Notes: generated from the letters alone by a model not told the origin. DNA of 64,000 bases from Dyadobacter luticola (GCF_005860805.1 NZ_VCEJ01000002.1:1658375-1722374), one strand, 5' to 3'. Shown: positions 43,600 through 53,422, counted from the first letter of the stretch. A program made the numbers and translations.

Positions 43600-46125
43600 T
43601 TATTTTTTAACCAAAATATACTCCTGACCAGCTTCCGTTGCCAGATCAAATATTTGCTTTCCGGGGATTACCACGGAATACGCACCTGGTTGTTGCAGTT
43701 TGAAAAACGCATTGGTATTCTCGCCAGCAGCAGGTTTCAACGATTTTTTATTGGAAATTTTCAAAGCATTCGGCACCGCGACGCGGCAGTTTCCTCCCAG
43801 TTTTGAGCGCACGATCAGCTTGGTAATCTGCTTGTTGGCCCAGGTAACATCCACTTCAAAGCCGCCTCTTGCCTTCAAACCTTTCACTTCGCCGGTCGCC
43901 CACTCGTCGGGCAAAGCCGCCAGAATATTGAGCAGGCCGTCGTGGCTTTGCAGCAGCATCTCGGTGACGCCCGAGGTACCGCCAAAGTTTCCGTCGATCT
44001 GGAAAGGCGGGTGTGCATCGAAAAGGTTGGGGTAAGTACCGCCGCCATTTGTGTAGTTGGTACCCTCCATGCCGGTCAGTTTTAGCTGCTCGCGGATGAG
44101 TTTGTGGGCGTGATTACCATCCAGCAATCGCGCCCAGACATTGATTTTCCACCCCTTGCTCCAACCTGTACCGCCGTCGCCGCGCAGCTCCATCGTTTTC
44201 CGCGCAGCCTGTGCAAATTTGGGTGAATAAAGCGGCGAAATCTGACGCCCGGGAAATAACCCAAACAAATGTGAAATGTGCCGGTGCTCAGGCTCCGCCT
44301 CGTCAAAATCCTTGTACCATTCCTGCAAATTGCCTTTTTTGCCGACTTGGAGCGGGAGTAATTTGCTTCTTTTTTCGATCAATAATTTCCTGAATTCCGC
44401 ATCCGTACCCAGCTTTTCCGACGCCTCGATCAGGTTTGTAAACAAGTCCCAGATTATCGACATATCCATCGTAGTCGCCACCGAGACGGTGCCTTTGTTT
44501 CCTTTTGAATCAATAAAAACATTCTCCGGCGTGGTCGCGGGCGAAGTTACCAGGTTGCCGTTTTTATCCGGAATCAGCCAGTCGATACAGAATTCTGCGG
44601 CCGATTTCATCGTCGGATAGGCAGTTTTGGTCAAAAATTCCTTGTCGCCCGTGAACTGGTAATGTTCCCACAAATGCTGGCAAAGCCACGCGCCGCCCAT
44701 CGGCCAGTTAGCCCACGACGGACTACCGCTCACGGGATTGGTCGTCGCCCAGATATCCGAGTTATGGTGTAAAACCCAGCCTTTTGCATTGTAAAAATTC
44801 TTCGCGGTTTCGGTCCCGGTCACTTTCATTTTCCCGATAATATCCAACAGCGGGCCGTGCAGTTCCGATAAATTCGCAGTTTCCACCATCCAGTAATTCA
44901 TCTGGGTGTTGATGTTGGTGGTATAATTGCTGCTCCAAGGCGGACGCAGCTCGTGGTTCCAGATACCCTGCAAGTTCGCCGGGATGCCGCCCGGACGTGA
45001 GCTGCAAATCAGCAGGTAGCGGCCAAACTGAAAATAAAGCGCTTCTAGGGCCGGATCTTTCGCGCCTTCCGTATAATTTTTCAAGCGCTCGTCCATCGGC
45101 TTGTCCGCAGCAGGGTTATCGTTCAAAACCAATGTAGTACGGTTGAAAAACTGGTGATAATCCTTGATATGGTCCGCCTTCAATGTCTCAAAACTTTTCG
45201 CGACCGCAGGTTTCAGATATTGCTCCACCAGCATTACCTCATCTTTTCCATCCTTGTCCGGACATTTATCAAAACCATTAAAACTTGTCGCGGTAGAAAG
45301 CAGCAACGTGACGTCGCTGGCATTGGTAATGTGTACGCCAGCGGTATCCGTTTTCACCTCACCGTCAGACTCTTTCACTTTTAAACGCAACTCAAACCGC
45401 ATCCCCTTGCATTGCGCCGGATCATTGTAAACCAGCGGAATTTCCATCGTTTGCATATAGCTTGGATCGGTGTGCAGCGGCGCCTGGCCTTTCATCGCCA
45501 GCTGGTCATTTGCGATCACGACATTCTTGTAAACCAGTTGGCTATTCGTAGAGGCTGTAAAGTTCAGCGCGCCTTTTTTACCGGCTTTCAACCTGATAAC
45601 CATGATTTGATCCGGTGCAGAAATAAAAATCTCTCGGCTGTATTCCACGCCATCGACGGTGAATGTGGTAGTTGAAAGTGCATCCGAAATGTCCAGCTCG
45701 CGACGGTAGGCACTAGGTGTTCCCTTCAAATCCTGTTTAATCGACAAATCGCCCAGCGGCTCGTAAGATTCTGTAAATAAGCCTTGTATCTTGCTCGTCA
45801 GCTGCTCGGCCAGTTTGTAGTCTTCATTTTCCAAGGCTTTGCGCACTTCCGGCAGATATTTCGCGACACCCGGATTCGGATTAGTATTCGCCGGCCCGCC
45901 CGACCAAAGTGATTCCTCATTCAACTGAATCAGCTCCTCATTAACACGCCCGAAAACCATCGCCCCGATCCGCCCATTCCCGACCGGCAAAGCTTCATTC
46001 CAGTTGCGGGCAGGTTGCTTGTACCAAAGTTTAAGTCCCTGCTGGGCAAAGGTTTGATTTGAAAAAATGAAAAAAATAGCGGCGAGCGCGAGCACATGCA
46101 CACAGCGTTTTGTAGACAGGATCAT
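43600..46125 (-). CDS. GH95 alpha-L-fucosidase/galactosidase family protein, secreted
   Basis: 841 residues. Signal peptide ending SNQTFAQ. N-terminal domain with [20 protein letters not shown] and [10 protein letters not shown]. The (alpha/alpha)6 catalytic domain has [18 protein letters not shown] (Asn404 and Asn406, equal to the paired asparagines of GH95), [11 protein letters not shown] (611-621, catalytic glutamate region) and [12 protein letters not shown] with Asp711. All key positions are present, so it should be active. GH95 enzymes release alpha-1,2-linked L-fucose or, in some members, L-galactose from plant or animal glycans. Starts 18 nt after the beta-helix gene. Confidence 0.95.
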   Translation of the reverse strand: MILSTKRCVHVLALAAIFFIFSNQTFAQQGLKLWYKQPARNWNEALPVGNGRIGAMVFGRVNEELIQLNEESLWSGGPANTNPNPGVAKYLPEVRKALENEDYKLAEQLTSKIQGLFTESYEPLGDLSIKQDLKGTPSAYRRELDISDALSTTTFTVDGVEYSREIFISAPDQIMVIRLKAGKKGALNFTASTNSQLVYKNVVIANDQLAMKGQAPLHTDPSYMQTMEIPLVYNDPAQCKGMRFELRLKVKESDGEVKTDTAGVHITNASDVTLLLSTATSFNGFDKCPDKDGKDEVMLVEQYLKPAVAKSFETLKADHIKDYHQFFNRTTLVLNDNPAADKPMDERLKNYTEGAKDPALEALYFQFGRYLLICSSRPGGIPANLQGIWNHELRPPWSSNYTTNINTQMNYWMVETANLSELHGPLLDIIGKMKVTGTETAKNFYNAKGWVLHHNSDIWATTNPVSGSPSWANWPMGGAWLCQHLWEHYQFTGDKEFLTKTAYPTMKSAAEFCIDWLIPDKNGNLVTSPATTPENVFIDSKGNKGTVSVATTMDMSIIWDLFTNLIEASEKLGTDAEFRKLLIEKRSKLLPLQVGKKGNLQEWYKDFDEAEPEHRHISHLFGLFPGRQISPLYSPKFAQAARKTMELRGDGGTGWSKGWKINVWARLLDGNHAHKLIREQLKLTGMEGTNYTNGGGTYPNLFDAHPPFQIDGNFGGTSGVTEMLLQSHDGLLNILAALPDEWATGEVKGLKARGGFEVDVTWANKQITKLIVRSKLGGNCRVAVPNALKISNKKSLKPAAGENTNAFFKLQQPGAYSVVIPGKQIFDLATEAGQEYILVKK

Positions 46126-46143
46126 CGTTTTTATTTAAGGTAT

Positions 46144-48510
46144 TTATTTAAAAGGCAAAGCGCGTTTTTCCAATTGTTGGTTTCTAAAAAATTCAATTTC
46201 CCCCTCGCCCATCCAGTTCACTTCCTGGAAAACATCCAGCAATTCGGTCACATTATCAATGTTGCGTTTATTTAGTGAGCGGATGACGTCGCCCTTTTTC
46301 AGACCGGCGCGGGCCAGAATGCTGCTTTCGGCTGCGTTTTCCAGCACTACCCCTTTTTCGTCCGGCAAACCATAAGCCGAGCGGTCACCCAAACCATTCA
46401 CATTCCGCAATTTCCCACCCAACCAGCTGATTTCCTTCGCAGCTTGTCCATCGTCCAGCACATTCAATTTCGGCAGCGGAACCTTCGCAGCCTTGGCCTT
46501 TAATTCAGGAGATACCACGCCAAACTGATCCATCGGAAAGTTCACAAAACCGACTTTCAGCGCCGGGCCACCCGGTTTTACCTGATAATTTCCGCTCTCC
46601 GCATCCACAAACATCGGGTCACCAGCAAGGCTGTGCGCATCGGTTTTGTTAGCCTGCGACTTTTCAAGCCCATTTTGATCAGGAAAAAGATTATAGTCCA
46701 CTTCTTCACCCCATGATTTTATTTGAATCGGGAAATAAGGTTTTGTCACAATGTTCTTTCTGAAAACATCCCCGCTTTCGGCAAACCAGACGTGCGGGTG
46801 AAAAGAATTATTGATCATAATGTTGTTCTCCACAATCCGCTTGAAACCTTCACGCAATTTCAAGCCACCATTGAGGCATACATTGTTGTAAATGTGATAG
46901 TTACTGCTGCCATCGTCGAGATCAATGTCCCAGCCGTGGTCGCAGCGGAAGCGGTTGTTGCGGATGATAATGGTTTTTCCGGCGTCCAGCAAAATGAGTT
47001 CGGGATGCGCGGCGGCGAGTTTGTCCATCACTTCGCGGTCGGGGTGCCAGTAGCGGTCGCGGCCCCAGGAATTGAACGAGCCGTGATCGCCGGTTTCCTG
47101 CACGGTATTGAAAACATCATTGAACTCAATGATATGCCCGCCCCAGGTACCCTCGCTCACATTGATGCCCGAGCGGGGAATGTTGTAAATCGTGTTGTGG
47201 CTCACGGTAATGTCCATGCTCATCGAAATCTGCACGCCCGCCACCTGCTTCTCCACCTGCCCGAGGCCTTGCATCAGATTGTCATATACCTTACAGTCAG
47301 CAGGATAGTTGTTCGTTTTCGGCCCCGGCGTCTTGTCCAGTTTTTCATAAGCCACCGATTCATGGTATTCAAAACTTGGTGAGCGCACCGCCGCAGGATC
47401 GCCCACAAAGCACACCGCACTGGCGCCAATGTTATCAAAATGACAACCTGAAACTTCGCTTTTTCTATTGTAATTACTGAAAAACACCCCATTTCCTCCG
47501 ACCGCGTTGAAGTAACATCTATTGACCGAAACCTGCTCGGTACCTTCCAAAACCACCGCCCCGCCGCGGTAAATCGCCCAGTCGCTTCTTAGCAGCGGCT
47601 CTTTGGTGTCCATAAAAGTGCGGAGCGTATGAGCAAACTCAAAGCCTTCGAGGTGAATGTTGCGGACCGGACTGGTGGCTGTCCCGCGGAATTCAAAAAG
47701 ATGTTTGATCTGGGGAGAAAGTATTTTCGCCGTTTTCAGGTCAATGTTGGCGGGCGGATATAGGTAAAGCGTTTTTGTTTTTTTATCAAAAAACCACTCA
47801 CCCGGCGCGTCCAGCTCTTCCAGCACATTCTCGATGAAGCGGTATTTATCATGCATCCCCATCTGCCGGTTGTTCTGATAACCGCCTTCGAGCTGCAAGG
47901 TATCGGCACTTTTGCCTTTCACAACATAATGATAATCACCCCACTCATGCTTGTGCAGCGCATGAATGTAAGCGCCCTCGGGATTTTTCCAAGATTTGAT
48001 TTTTGACGGCGAAAGTACATCTGCGGCATACCCGCCAAAGTGGCTGGCGGTAGAATCATAATTGGGATACCGCGCCATCCGGAGCTTTTGACCATCAATA
48101 AAAAGTTGGTCAAAAAGGAAATTGCCCGCGACAGTCGCTTTTTGAATGTTACCCTTATAAACCGACCATTTTACAGGAATTTCAGCAGCCCCGCTAATCA
48201 CGACTTTTTCGCCGGGAAAAGCTTTAAAAGTAGCTTCCTGACCCGCCCGACGGGAATCTTGCGGCGTGAAAATGATGGGTTTGGACAAAAAATAAGAGCC
48301 GGCCCGCAGGAATACGGTCACCGGCTCATGGATATTTCTGATCTTGATTTGCGCGGCTGAAATGGTTGCCAACGGCTTTTCCTTCGTCCCCGGATTTTGA
48401 TCACTTCCTGTTTTCGACACATAAATGTCGGCCGAAAATGCAGTGGCAGGCAGTGTGAGCAGTATTGCCAAAAGCCGGCACTGGGCAAATCGGAGCAGGA
48501 AACATTTCAT
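46144..48510 (-). CDS. Right-handed beta-helix protein with C-terminal PDZ domain, GH141-like
   Basis: 788 residues from ATG 48510 (MKCFLLRFAQCRLLAILL), with a signal peptide ending ATAFSA. IYVSKTGSDQNPGTKEKPLA opens a large parallel beta-helix with many turns (VSGCHFDNIGASAVCF, VSHNTIYNIPRSGINVSEGT, IIIRNNRFRCDHGWDIDLDD). Residues ~715-788 form a PDZ domain (ARAGLKKGDVIRSLNKRN). The layout matches glycoside hydrolase family 141, which contains a fucosidase acting on pectic RG-II and a xylanase (recalled, not checked). Next to GH95 a fucose-containing substrate is plausible. First gene of the operon. Confidence 0.82.
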   Translation of the reverse strand: MKCFLLRFAQCRLLAILLTLPATAFSADIYVSKTGSDQNPGTKEKPLATISAAQIKIRNIHEPVTVFLRAGSYFLSKPIIFTPQDSRRAGQEATFKAFPGEKVVISGAAEIPVKWSVYKGNIQKATVAGNFLFDQLFIDGQKLRMARYPNYDSTASHFGGYAADVLSPSKIKSWKNPEGAYIHALHKHEWGDYHYVVKGKSADTLQLEGGYQNNRQMGMHDKYRFIENVLEELDAPGEWFFDKKTKTLYLYPPANIDLKTAKILSPQIKHLFEFRGTATSPVRNIHLEGFEFAHTLRTFMDTKEPLLRSDWAIYRGGAVVLEGTEQVSVNRCYFNAVGGNGVFFSNYNRKSEVSGCHFDNIGASAVCFVGDPAAVRSPSFEYHESVAYEKLDKTPGPKTNNYPADCKVYDNLMQGLGQVEKQVAGVQISMSMDITVSHNTIYNIPRSGINVSEGTWGGHIIEFNDVFNTVQETGDHGSFNSWGRDRYWHPDREVMDKLAAAHPELILLDAGKTIIIRNNRFRCDHGWDIDLDDGSSNYHIYNNVCLNGGLKLREGFKRIVENNIMINNSFHPHVWFAESGDVFRKNIVTKPYFPIQIKSWGEEVDYNLFPDQNGLEKSQANKTDAHSLAGDPMFVDAESGNYQVKPGGPALKVGFVNFPMDQFGVVSPELKAKAAKVPLPKLNVLDDGQAAKEISWLGGKLRNVNGLGDRSAYGLPDEKGVVLENAAESSILARAGLKKGDVIRSLNKRNIDNVTELLDVFQEVNWMGEGEIEFFRNQQLEKRALPFK

Positions 48511-48611
48511 TGGCTTCAACGGTAACCGGGTCGGGATGCTGTTATAAGCCAAATATGCGCGTATTATTTAATGTTTTTGGAAAAAAATTTCAGCGCTCGC
48601 ACCAAATCAAA

Positions 48612-49109
48612 TCAATCTTCGAGCTGAAAAACAATCTCCGTCTGCCACTTTTCGGGATTTGGTTCAAGGGTCGGATCAACCAGATAAACCTCCGTGCGGC
48701 TGCCCCAGCAAGCGGTACCTTCAATCGTTTCCCGTTTTTCCTTCAAGCCCTGCGCTTCAATCCAGCTTTCGAGCGCCTTGTGTGCCTCCATCATGTATTT
48801 AAAATCGCCGGTGTAAACGAGCGACGCATAATTTCCAGCCGGAAATGCGCCAGCCTGCACATATTCGTCTCCTTCCACCGCCCGCGCCACCGGAAAACCG
48901 GCTTCACATTCAAGTTCATTTTGCGGATCAATGGATTTATACAGAAAAAAATCATAACCCGCCGGTTCAATCTTCCTTTGGTCCATCCACTGCTTCACTT
49001 CGGGAATCAGCGGCGGCAAAGCATTCGGAATGTCGAACATGTGCACCTTTTTACGGATCGCGAGATAAGGCCTTTCGGGGCGAAATTCAGTTTTAGGTTC
49101 AGAAAGCAT
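48612..49109 (-). CDS. GyrI-like small-molecule-binding protein
   Basis: 165 residues. RPYLAIRKKVHMFDIPNALP, GYDFFLYKSID, CEAGFPVARAVEGDEYVQAG, FPAGNYASLVYTGDFKYMME and a C-terminal TEVYLVDPTLEPNPEKWQTE match the GyrI/AraC effector-binding fold. This fold binds small hydrophobic or cationic ligands. There is no DNA-binding domain, so it may be a stand-alone sensor, antidote or hydrolase. An 8-bp inverted repeat begins 6 nt upstream of its ATG. It is 101 nt upstream of the glycosidase operon on the same strand. Confidence 0.85.
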   Translation of the reverse strand: MLSEPKTEFRPERPYLAIRKKVHMFDIPNALPPLIPEVKQWMDQRKIEPAGYDFFLYKSIDPQNELECEAGFPVARAVEGDEYVQAGAFPAGNYASLVYTGDFKYMMEAHKALESWIEAQGLKEKRETIEGTACWGSRTEVYLVDPTLEPNPEKWQTEIVFQLED

Positions 49110-49114
49110 AAGTG

Positions 49115-49146
49115 TTGTTAATGTTGTTGATGATCAAAATTAACAA
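49115..49146. promoter_or_regulatory. Inverted repeat before the GyrI-like gene
   Basis: Perfect 8-bp arms TTGTTAAT and ATTAACAA with a 16-nt spacer, 6 nt from the ATG. A candidate operator or a 5'-UTR hairpin. Further upstream GCGACAA occurs twice (49175-49181 and 49196-49202) after GCGGG. Confidence 0.4.
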
Positions 49147-49204
49147 GTGAAATTTCCACCGGGCGGGTGCGATTGCGACAAATTCGGCGGGAAAATGCGA
49201 CAAG

Positions 49205-50563
49205 CTACACCTTTGGCTCCCAGCCTTTTTCATACTCCCGCGACCACAACTTCTGCGCATCCTTATCCCCAATAATATGTCCGTTTTTCGGATCGATTTT
49301 CAGATCGCGGCCTACGCGCCAGGCAATGTTGCCGAGCTGCATTGCTACCACGCTTTTAAAGCCCAGCTCGACGTCGCAATTCGGCTTACGGTTGTTTCTG
49401 ATCGCGTCCAGAAAGTCAGCGACGTGCATATTGTCCATCCCGAGGCTCGGGCTGGCGGTGTTGCGACCCTGCATTACTTCTTCTCCTTCGCCGGATTTTA
49501 CTTCTTTGGTCAGTTTGCCGTCGAGGTCGTACACTTTATAGTTGTCGCCGCCGGTGTCCAAACTGCCGTTTTCCCCATAAAAAATAATCCCGCGGTCCGC
49601 CCCCTCGATCTTGCGGCCATTTGAACTTCTTGACTCCCACATTAACGAAATCCTGCCCGGATAATCCATCGTGATAATCTGCGTGTCAGGCGTTTCCCAG
49701 TCATCTTTAAACTCATATCTACCACCTACCGAGCTGACGCGCGTCGGGAAATCGACATTCAAACCCCAGCGCGCTACGTCTACTTCATGGGTACCATTAT
49801 TCAGCGCCTCGCCGGTGCCCCAGTGCCAGAACCAGTGCCAGTCGTAATGTATCAAACCATCTTTGTAAGGCATACGCGGAGCGGGACCTTGCCAAAGCTC
49901 ATAATCCAGCCAGCTCGGCACGGTGCCTGGTTTCAGATACGTGGCTTTACGTTTGTTGGTATACCAGGTTTTGGCCAGGTACACCCGGCCGATGATTCCC
50001 TGGTGCAGCGCCTCGATGCCTTTGGTCAATGTTGGCGCAGAGCGACGCTGGGCACCCATTTGTACTACTCTTTTATATTTTCTGGCGGCTTCCACAGCCA
50101 TTTCGCCTTCTCTTGGGTTGTGGCTCAGCGGTTTTTCTACATATACATGCTTGCCTGCCTGGCAGCCCATAATTGTCAGTGGCGCGTGCCAGTGATCGGG
50201 CGTCGCAATGTAAATCGCGTCGATGTTTTTGTCTTCCAAAACTTTCCGGCAATCCTTTTCTGATTTCGGCGTCGCTACCTGCTTTGCTTTCATCACGGTT
50301 TCGATGGCTTTGGGTATGGCGCGCTCGTCCACGTCGCAGATAGTAGCTACCTCCGCATTTTTCTGGCTGGCAAATGTGCCCGACATGCCGTTACCGCGGC
50401 TGTTGACGCCGATCGTCGCGACGCGGATCAAATCGTTGGCACCGATGATACGGTTGTAACTTTTAGGACTGAATGTGGGTAAGCCGCCGAGTGTCGGCCC
50501 AGCCAATGCTGCACCCAGCGAGCCAGCTGCTGCTTTTTTTATAAAATCACGTCGATTTTGCAT
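49205..50563 (-). CDS. Gfo/Idh/MocA family oxidoreductase with TAT signal
   Basis: 452 residues from ATG 50563 (MQNRRDFIKKAAAGSLGAAL), a twin-arginine signal. Rossmann part IRVATIGVNSRGNGM, then YIATPDHWHAPLTIMG and VEKPLSHN with the catalytic lysine. C-terminal half with GPAPRMPYKDGLIHYDWHWF, GTHEVDVARWGL and PGRISLMWESRSSNGRKIEG. It differs clearly from the protein at 23122 but has the same general design. Exported oxidoreductases of this type act on sugars or glycosides. Separated from the PhyH gene by a terminator. Confidence 0.93.
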   Translation of the reverse strand: MQNRRDFIKKAAAGSLGAALAGPTLGGLPTFSPKSYNRIIGANDLIRVATIGVNSRGNGMSGTFASQKNAEVATICDVDERAIPKAIETVMKAKQVATPKSEKDCRKVLEDKNIDAIYIATPDHWHAPLTIMGCQAGKHVYVEKPLSHNPREGEMAVEAARKYKRVVQMGAQRRSAPTLTKGIEALHQGIIGRVYLAKTWYTNKRKATYLKPGTVPSWLDYELWQGPAPRMPYKDGLIHYDWHWFWHWGTGEALNNGTHEVDVARWGLNVDFPTRVSSVGGRYEFKDDWETPDTQIITMDYPGRISLMWESRSSNGRKIEGADRGIIFYGENGSLDTGGDNYKVYDLDGKLTKEVKSGEGEEVMQGRNTASPSLGMDNMHVADFLDAIRNNRKPNCDVELGFKSVVAMQLGNIAWRVGRDLKIDPKNGHIIGDKDAQKLWSREYEKGWEPKV

Positions 50564-50639
50564 GGAAGTTTTTGTCAGGATTTTGAATGTAAAATTTAGA
50601 AGGTGCCCCGGCAATGCTTTTACCTGCCCGAAAACAAAA

Positions 50640-50670
50640 AAGGAAACAACCGGTCGCCCGGTGTTTCCTT
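50640..50670 (-). terminator. Terminator of the PhyH-like gene
   Basis: Stem of AAGGAAACA plus CCGG against CCGG plus GTTTCCTT around TCGC, with single-base irregularities. On the minus strand it is followed by TTTTTGTTTT. It lies 56 nt past the stop of the gene at 50727-51578. Confidence 0.8.
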
Positions 50671-50726
50671 CGTCTGGGGTTTAGGAATAATAGTCTTTAA
50701 GGTCTTTTCAATGCCTGGGCGGCGGC

Positions 50727-51578
50727 TTATTTCAATGAAACATCGGCTTCTTTGGCCAGAAAATCAGCGTTTTCCTCGGCAAGTCCGGCGGTTTTCCAGG
50801 TAAGTAAAGCATCATCCGGCACTACTTCAATCGGCGTGATGCTCGCTGACGCTGAGGACGATTCGTTATAACCAATGTTGGTCGAGCGGTTGTAGCAGGA
50901 GATCATCGACCAGCGCGGCCTGTCGGACAAATTGGCCTCGGAGCGGTGCAGAATATTGCTGTGAAAATAGAGAATATCCCCGGCTTCCAGCTCCACAAAA
51001 ACATGCTCCATCGTCTTCAAAGCCAGATCCACATAACGCTGCGATGCACCCACCTGCTCACCGGAAAAGCCATGCTCGACGCGGCCAATTTTGTGTGAAC
51101 CTTTGATAACCTGCAGACAACCATTTTCCTGGTTCGCATCTGTGATCGCCACCATGACCGACATCATCTGGTCGGGATAAAGAAATTCATTTTTATACCA
51201 GTAACCATAATCCTGATGCCACTCCCAGGCACCGCCCACGCGCGGCTCTTTCTGCATCAGTTTGGAATGATAGTGGCAAACCGAATGCGCATCATCGTCC
51301 TCGGCGCGGTCCAGAAGCTGATCCACCGCATTGACCAGCGTTTCGCCGCGGGTCAGCAGGCCGTACACATCATCACCCGGCTTGTACCAGAGCGACAGCT
51401 TACTACGTTTGCCGCTGCTGTCATTCACATTGATGGCATGCTTGCTCACCGCCGCGTCCTCGATCGCAATCTGATAAAGTCTCGAAATTTCTTCCTGATC
51501 GTAAAAACCTTTGGCGATAAAATAACCGTCTCGGTGATACTGCGCGATTTGTTCCGGGGTGAGTGCTTGCTTTGCCAT
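50727..51578 (-). CDS. Phytanoyl-CoA-dioxygenase-family oxygenase
   Basis: 283 residues. Fe(II)/2-oxoglutarate double-stranded beta-helix: WEWHQDYGYW gives His121 and Asp123 as metal ligands, NGCLQVIKGSHKIGRVEHG is typical of PhyH-type enzymes, and DILYFHSNILHRSEANLSDR supplies the distal His211 and the 2-oxoglutarate-binding arginine. Such enzymes hydroxylate lipids or small metabolites. Here the neighbours are sugar genes and a divergent AraC regulator, so a sugar-derived or osmolyte substrate is possible but not shown. Opposite strand to the araC-type gene at 51705. Confidence 0.9.
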   Translation of the reverse strand: MAKQALTPEQIAQYHRDGYFIAKGFYDQEEISRLYQIAIEDAAVSKHAINVNDSSGKRSKLSLWYKPGDDVYGLLTRGETLVNAVDQLLDRAEDDDAHSVCHYHSKLMQKEPRVGGAWEWHQDYGYWYKNEFLYPDQMMSVMVAITDANQENGCLQVIKGSHKIGRVEHGFSGEQVGASQRYVDLALKTMEHVFVELEAGDILYFHSNILHRSEANLSDRPRWSMISCYNRSTNIGYNESSSASASITPIEVVPDDALLTWKTAGLAEENADFLAKEADVSLK

Positions 51579-51614
51579 AAATGCTACATTGTATTATTAC
51601 GTTTCAAAATTCAG

Positions 51615-51629
51615 TTATTCCAAGAATAA
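51615..51629. promoter_or_regulatory. Palindrome in the PhyH/AraC divergent promoter
   Basis: TTATTC-CAA-GAATAA, perfect 6-bp arms. It lies in the 126-nt gap between two divergent genes, 36 nt from the PhyH ATG. A candidate regulator site. Confidence 0.35.
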
Positions 51630-51665
51630 ACAAATGAACGATTTTACTGTAAACATGGATTATTT

Positions 51666-51673
51666 TACCTTTG
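51666..51673 (+). promoter_or_regulatory. Probable -7 box of the AraC-type gene
   Basis: TACCTTTG fully matches TAnnTTTG, 31 nt before the ATG at 51705. The -33 element is weak (TTTACTG region). Confidence 0.45.
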
Positions 51674-51704
51674 GCAAAAGTCTTCTTCTTAACATTAACT
51701 TAAT

Positions 51705-52610
51705 ATGTCCGTCAAGAAAAGCAGGGGCTTCGAAGGCGAGCTGATCATTGAAATCCCCAAAGTTGCAGCTACACATTGCGAGGCGCTGCCTTTAATTTCA
51801 TCGCTTTATCTTTCGCGTATCGGATTCTATCCCAAGGCTTTATACCATTATTACCAGCGTCCGGCAGGTATCTCCCAAGCCATTTTTTTATATTGTACCG
51901 ACGGAAAAGGCTGGATCACGATCCGTGGCGAAACCTTCACGGTACAGGCCGGCGAAGTGTTTATTATTCCAACTGACATCCCGCATTCGTACGGCGCCGA
52001 TGCCAAAAATCCATGGAGTATTTATTGGCTGCACCTGGTTGGGAAGAACGCGAATGACGCTGCTTTAACGATTATGGAAGCTGAAAATGGCATGCTGCGC
52101 CCGGTGCAAGTCGGGCTTTCGGAGGAGCGGAATGTTTTGTTTAAAAGAATTTGCACAACATTGCTCAAAGGGTACAGTGCCTCTAACCTGCTTTTCGCAA
52201 ACCTCACGCTAGCTTACTATCTGTCCACATTCATCGCCAGCGAGCAGTTTAACCGCCAAAATGCGCTTCCTGCCCAGGAAAACGCCGTCGACCGGTCGAT
52301 CAGGTACATGCAGGAAAATTTGTCGACCGCAATCACACTGGATAATATTGCCCAATCGGCCCATCTTTCGGTGTCGTTTTTTTCAAGAAAATTCAAACAG
52401 GAAACCGGGTATGCGCCGATCGAATATTTCAATCATTTGCGCATTCAGAAGGCTTGCCAGCTGCTGCATTTCAGCGAGCTGCGGATCAATGAGGTTGCCT
52501 CCCAGATCGGAATTGACGATCCATTTTATTTTTCAAGATTATTCAAACAGCAGATGGGGATTTCGCCGGTGCTGTACCGGAAAAACCGCGGGGCAGAAAC
52601 CGGGATCTGA
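51705..52610 (+). CDS. AraC-family regulator with cupin sensor domain
   Basis: 301 residues. N-terminal cupin about 45-135 (FLYCTDGKGWITIRGETFTV, AGEVFIIPTDIPHSYGA), which usually binds a sugar. C-terminal AraC double helix-turn-helix about 205-297 (SIRYMQENLSTAITLDNIAQ, LSVSFFSRKFKQETGYAPIE, INEVASQIGIDDPFYFSRLF). It probably controls the divergent PhyH gene and perhaps nearby isomerase genes. It stops 2 nt from the convergent isomerase gene at 52613. Confidence 0.94.
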   Translation: MSVKKSRGFEGELIIEIPKVAATHCEALPLISSLYLSRIGFYPKALYHYYQRPAGISQAIFLYCTDGKGWITIRGETFTVQAGEVFIIPTDIPHSYGADAKNPWSIYWLHLVGKNANDAALTIMEAENGMLRPVQVGLSEERNVLFKRICTTLLKGYSASNLLFANLTLAYYLSTFIASEQFNRQNALPAQENAVDRSIRYMQENLSTAITLDNIAQSAHLSVSFFSRKFKQETGYAPIEYFNHLRIQKACQLLHFSELRINEVASQIGIDDPFYFSRLFKQQMGISPVLYRKNRGAETGI

Positions 52611-52612
52611 AA

Positions 52613-53419
52613 CTATAAGTATCTCCTTTTCAGCAGGTTCATCATGAACACATTGATCTCCCACTGGTCGCCAAGCGGCATTTGGGTATAGGCTGTCACC
52701 GGCATGTAAGTCGCCGGACCGAACTCAGTCGTGACAGTCAAATCAATGTCATCCTTGCGGTGACGCTTCACCACCCGGTCCCACCAGTTGAGGTGCGCCT
52801 GCAAGGTTGTGGCCCACTCGGGCGCACGGGGATCATTCACCTGCGGGCCTTCCGGGTGGCCTACGCGGCTGTGAATGTGTACAGTATGCGCAATTGCCAG
52901 CGCCACTTCCTCCTCCTGATCGTCCAGCAAACATTCGTGCACATTGCACCAGTGTGAAATGTCGAGAGTGATTTTCAGGTCGGGAATTTTTGTAAGATAA
53001 TCGGCAGTGATATGCGCCGCGAAAAGACTTTTCCCTCGATGGGTTTCGTGGATAATGCTGATCCCCGATTCTTCGGAAAGTGCTTTTGCAAGATCGAAAA
53101 GCCTTTTATTTTGATCAAAACTAAAATAATCCTTACCAGTCTGGCAGTTGATAAAAACCGGTTTGGCGTCGATCAGGTTGCGAAGGTATTTTTCGTAGTT
53201 GGCTGCGTGCTGATTGATATCTTTCTCGAAAGACTGCCAATACTGCCCGATCAGTTCCAGGTTATGGTCAGCCAGCGCATCCAGGATTACCGCTTTTTCT
53301 GTTGGGTCAAAAGGCAGTGCCATCTCTACCCCGTCATATCCGGCGGCTTTTACTTTTTTACAAAAAAGAGGAAAAGGAAGCGTATTCCCCCACTCCGGCG
53401 CGTAGAATTTGATCTTCAT
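52613..53419 (-). CDS. Sugar phosphate isomerase/epimerase-type TIM barrel
   Basis: 268 residues, cytoplasmic. Xylose-isomerase-like AP-endonuclease-2 fold: AAGYDGVEMALPFDPTE, GISIIHETHRGKSLFAAHIT, LKITLDISHWCNVHE and HIHSRVGHPEGPQV show the usual metal-binding glutamate, aspartate and histidines. This superfamily includes sugar and inositol isomerases and dehydratases. Substrate unknown. Preceded by a terminator hairpin that separates it from the exported isomerase-like gene upstream, so it may have its own promoter. Confidence 0.88.
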   Translation of the reverse strand: MKIKFYAPEWGNTLPFPLFCKKVKAAGYDGVEMALPFDPTEKAVILDALADHNLELIGQYWQSFEKDINQHAANYEKYLRNLIDAKPVFINCQTGKDYFSFDQNKRLFDLAKALSEESGISIIHETHRGKSLFAAHITADYLTKIPDLKITLDISHWCNVHECLLDDQEEEVALAIAHTVHIHSRVGHPEGPQVNDPRAPEWATTLQAHLNWWDRVVKRHRKDDIDLTVTTEFGPATYMPVTAYTQMPLGDQWEINVFMMNLLKRRYL

Positions 53420-53422
53420 AAA

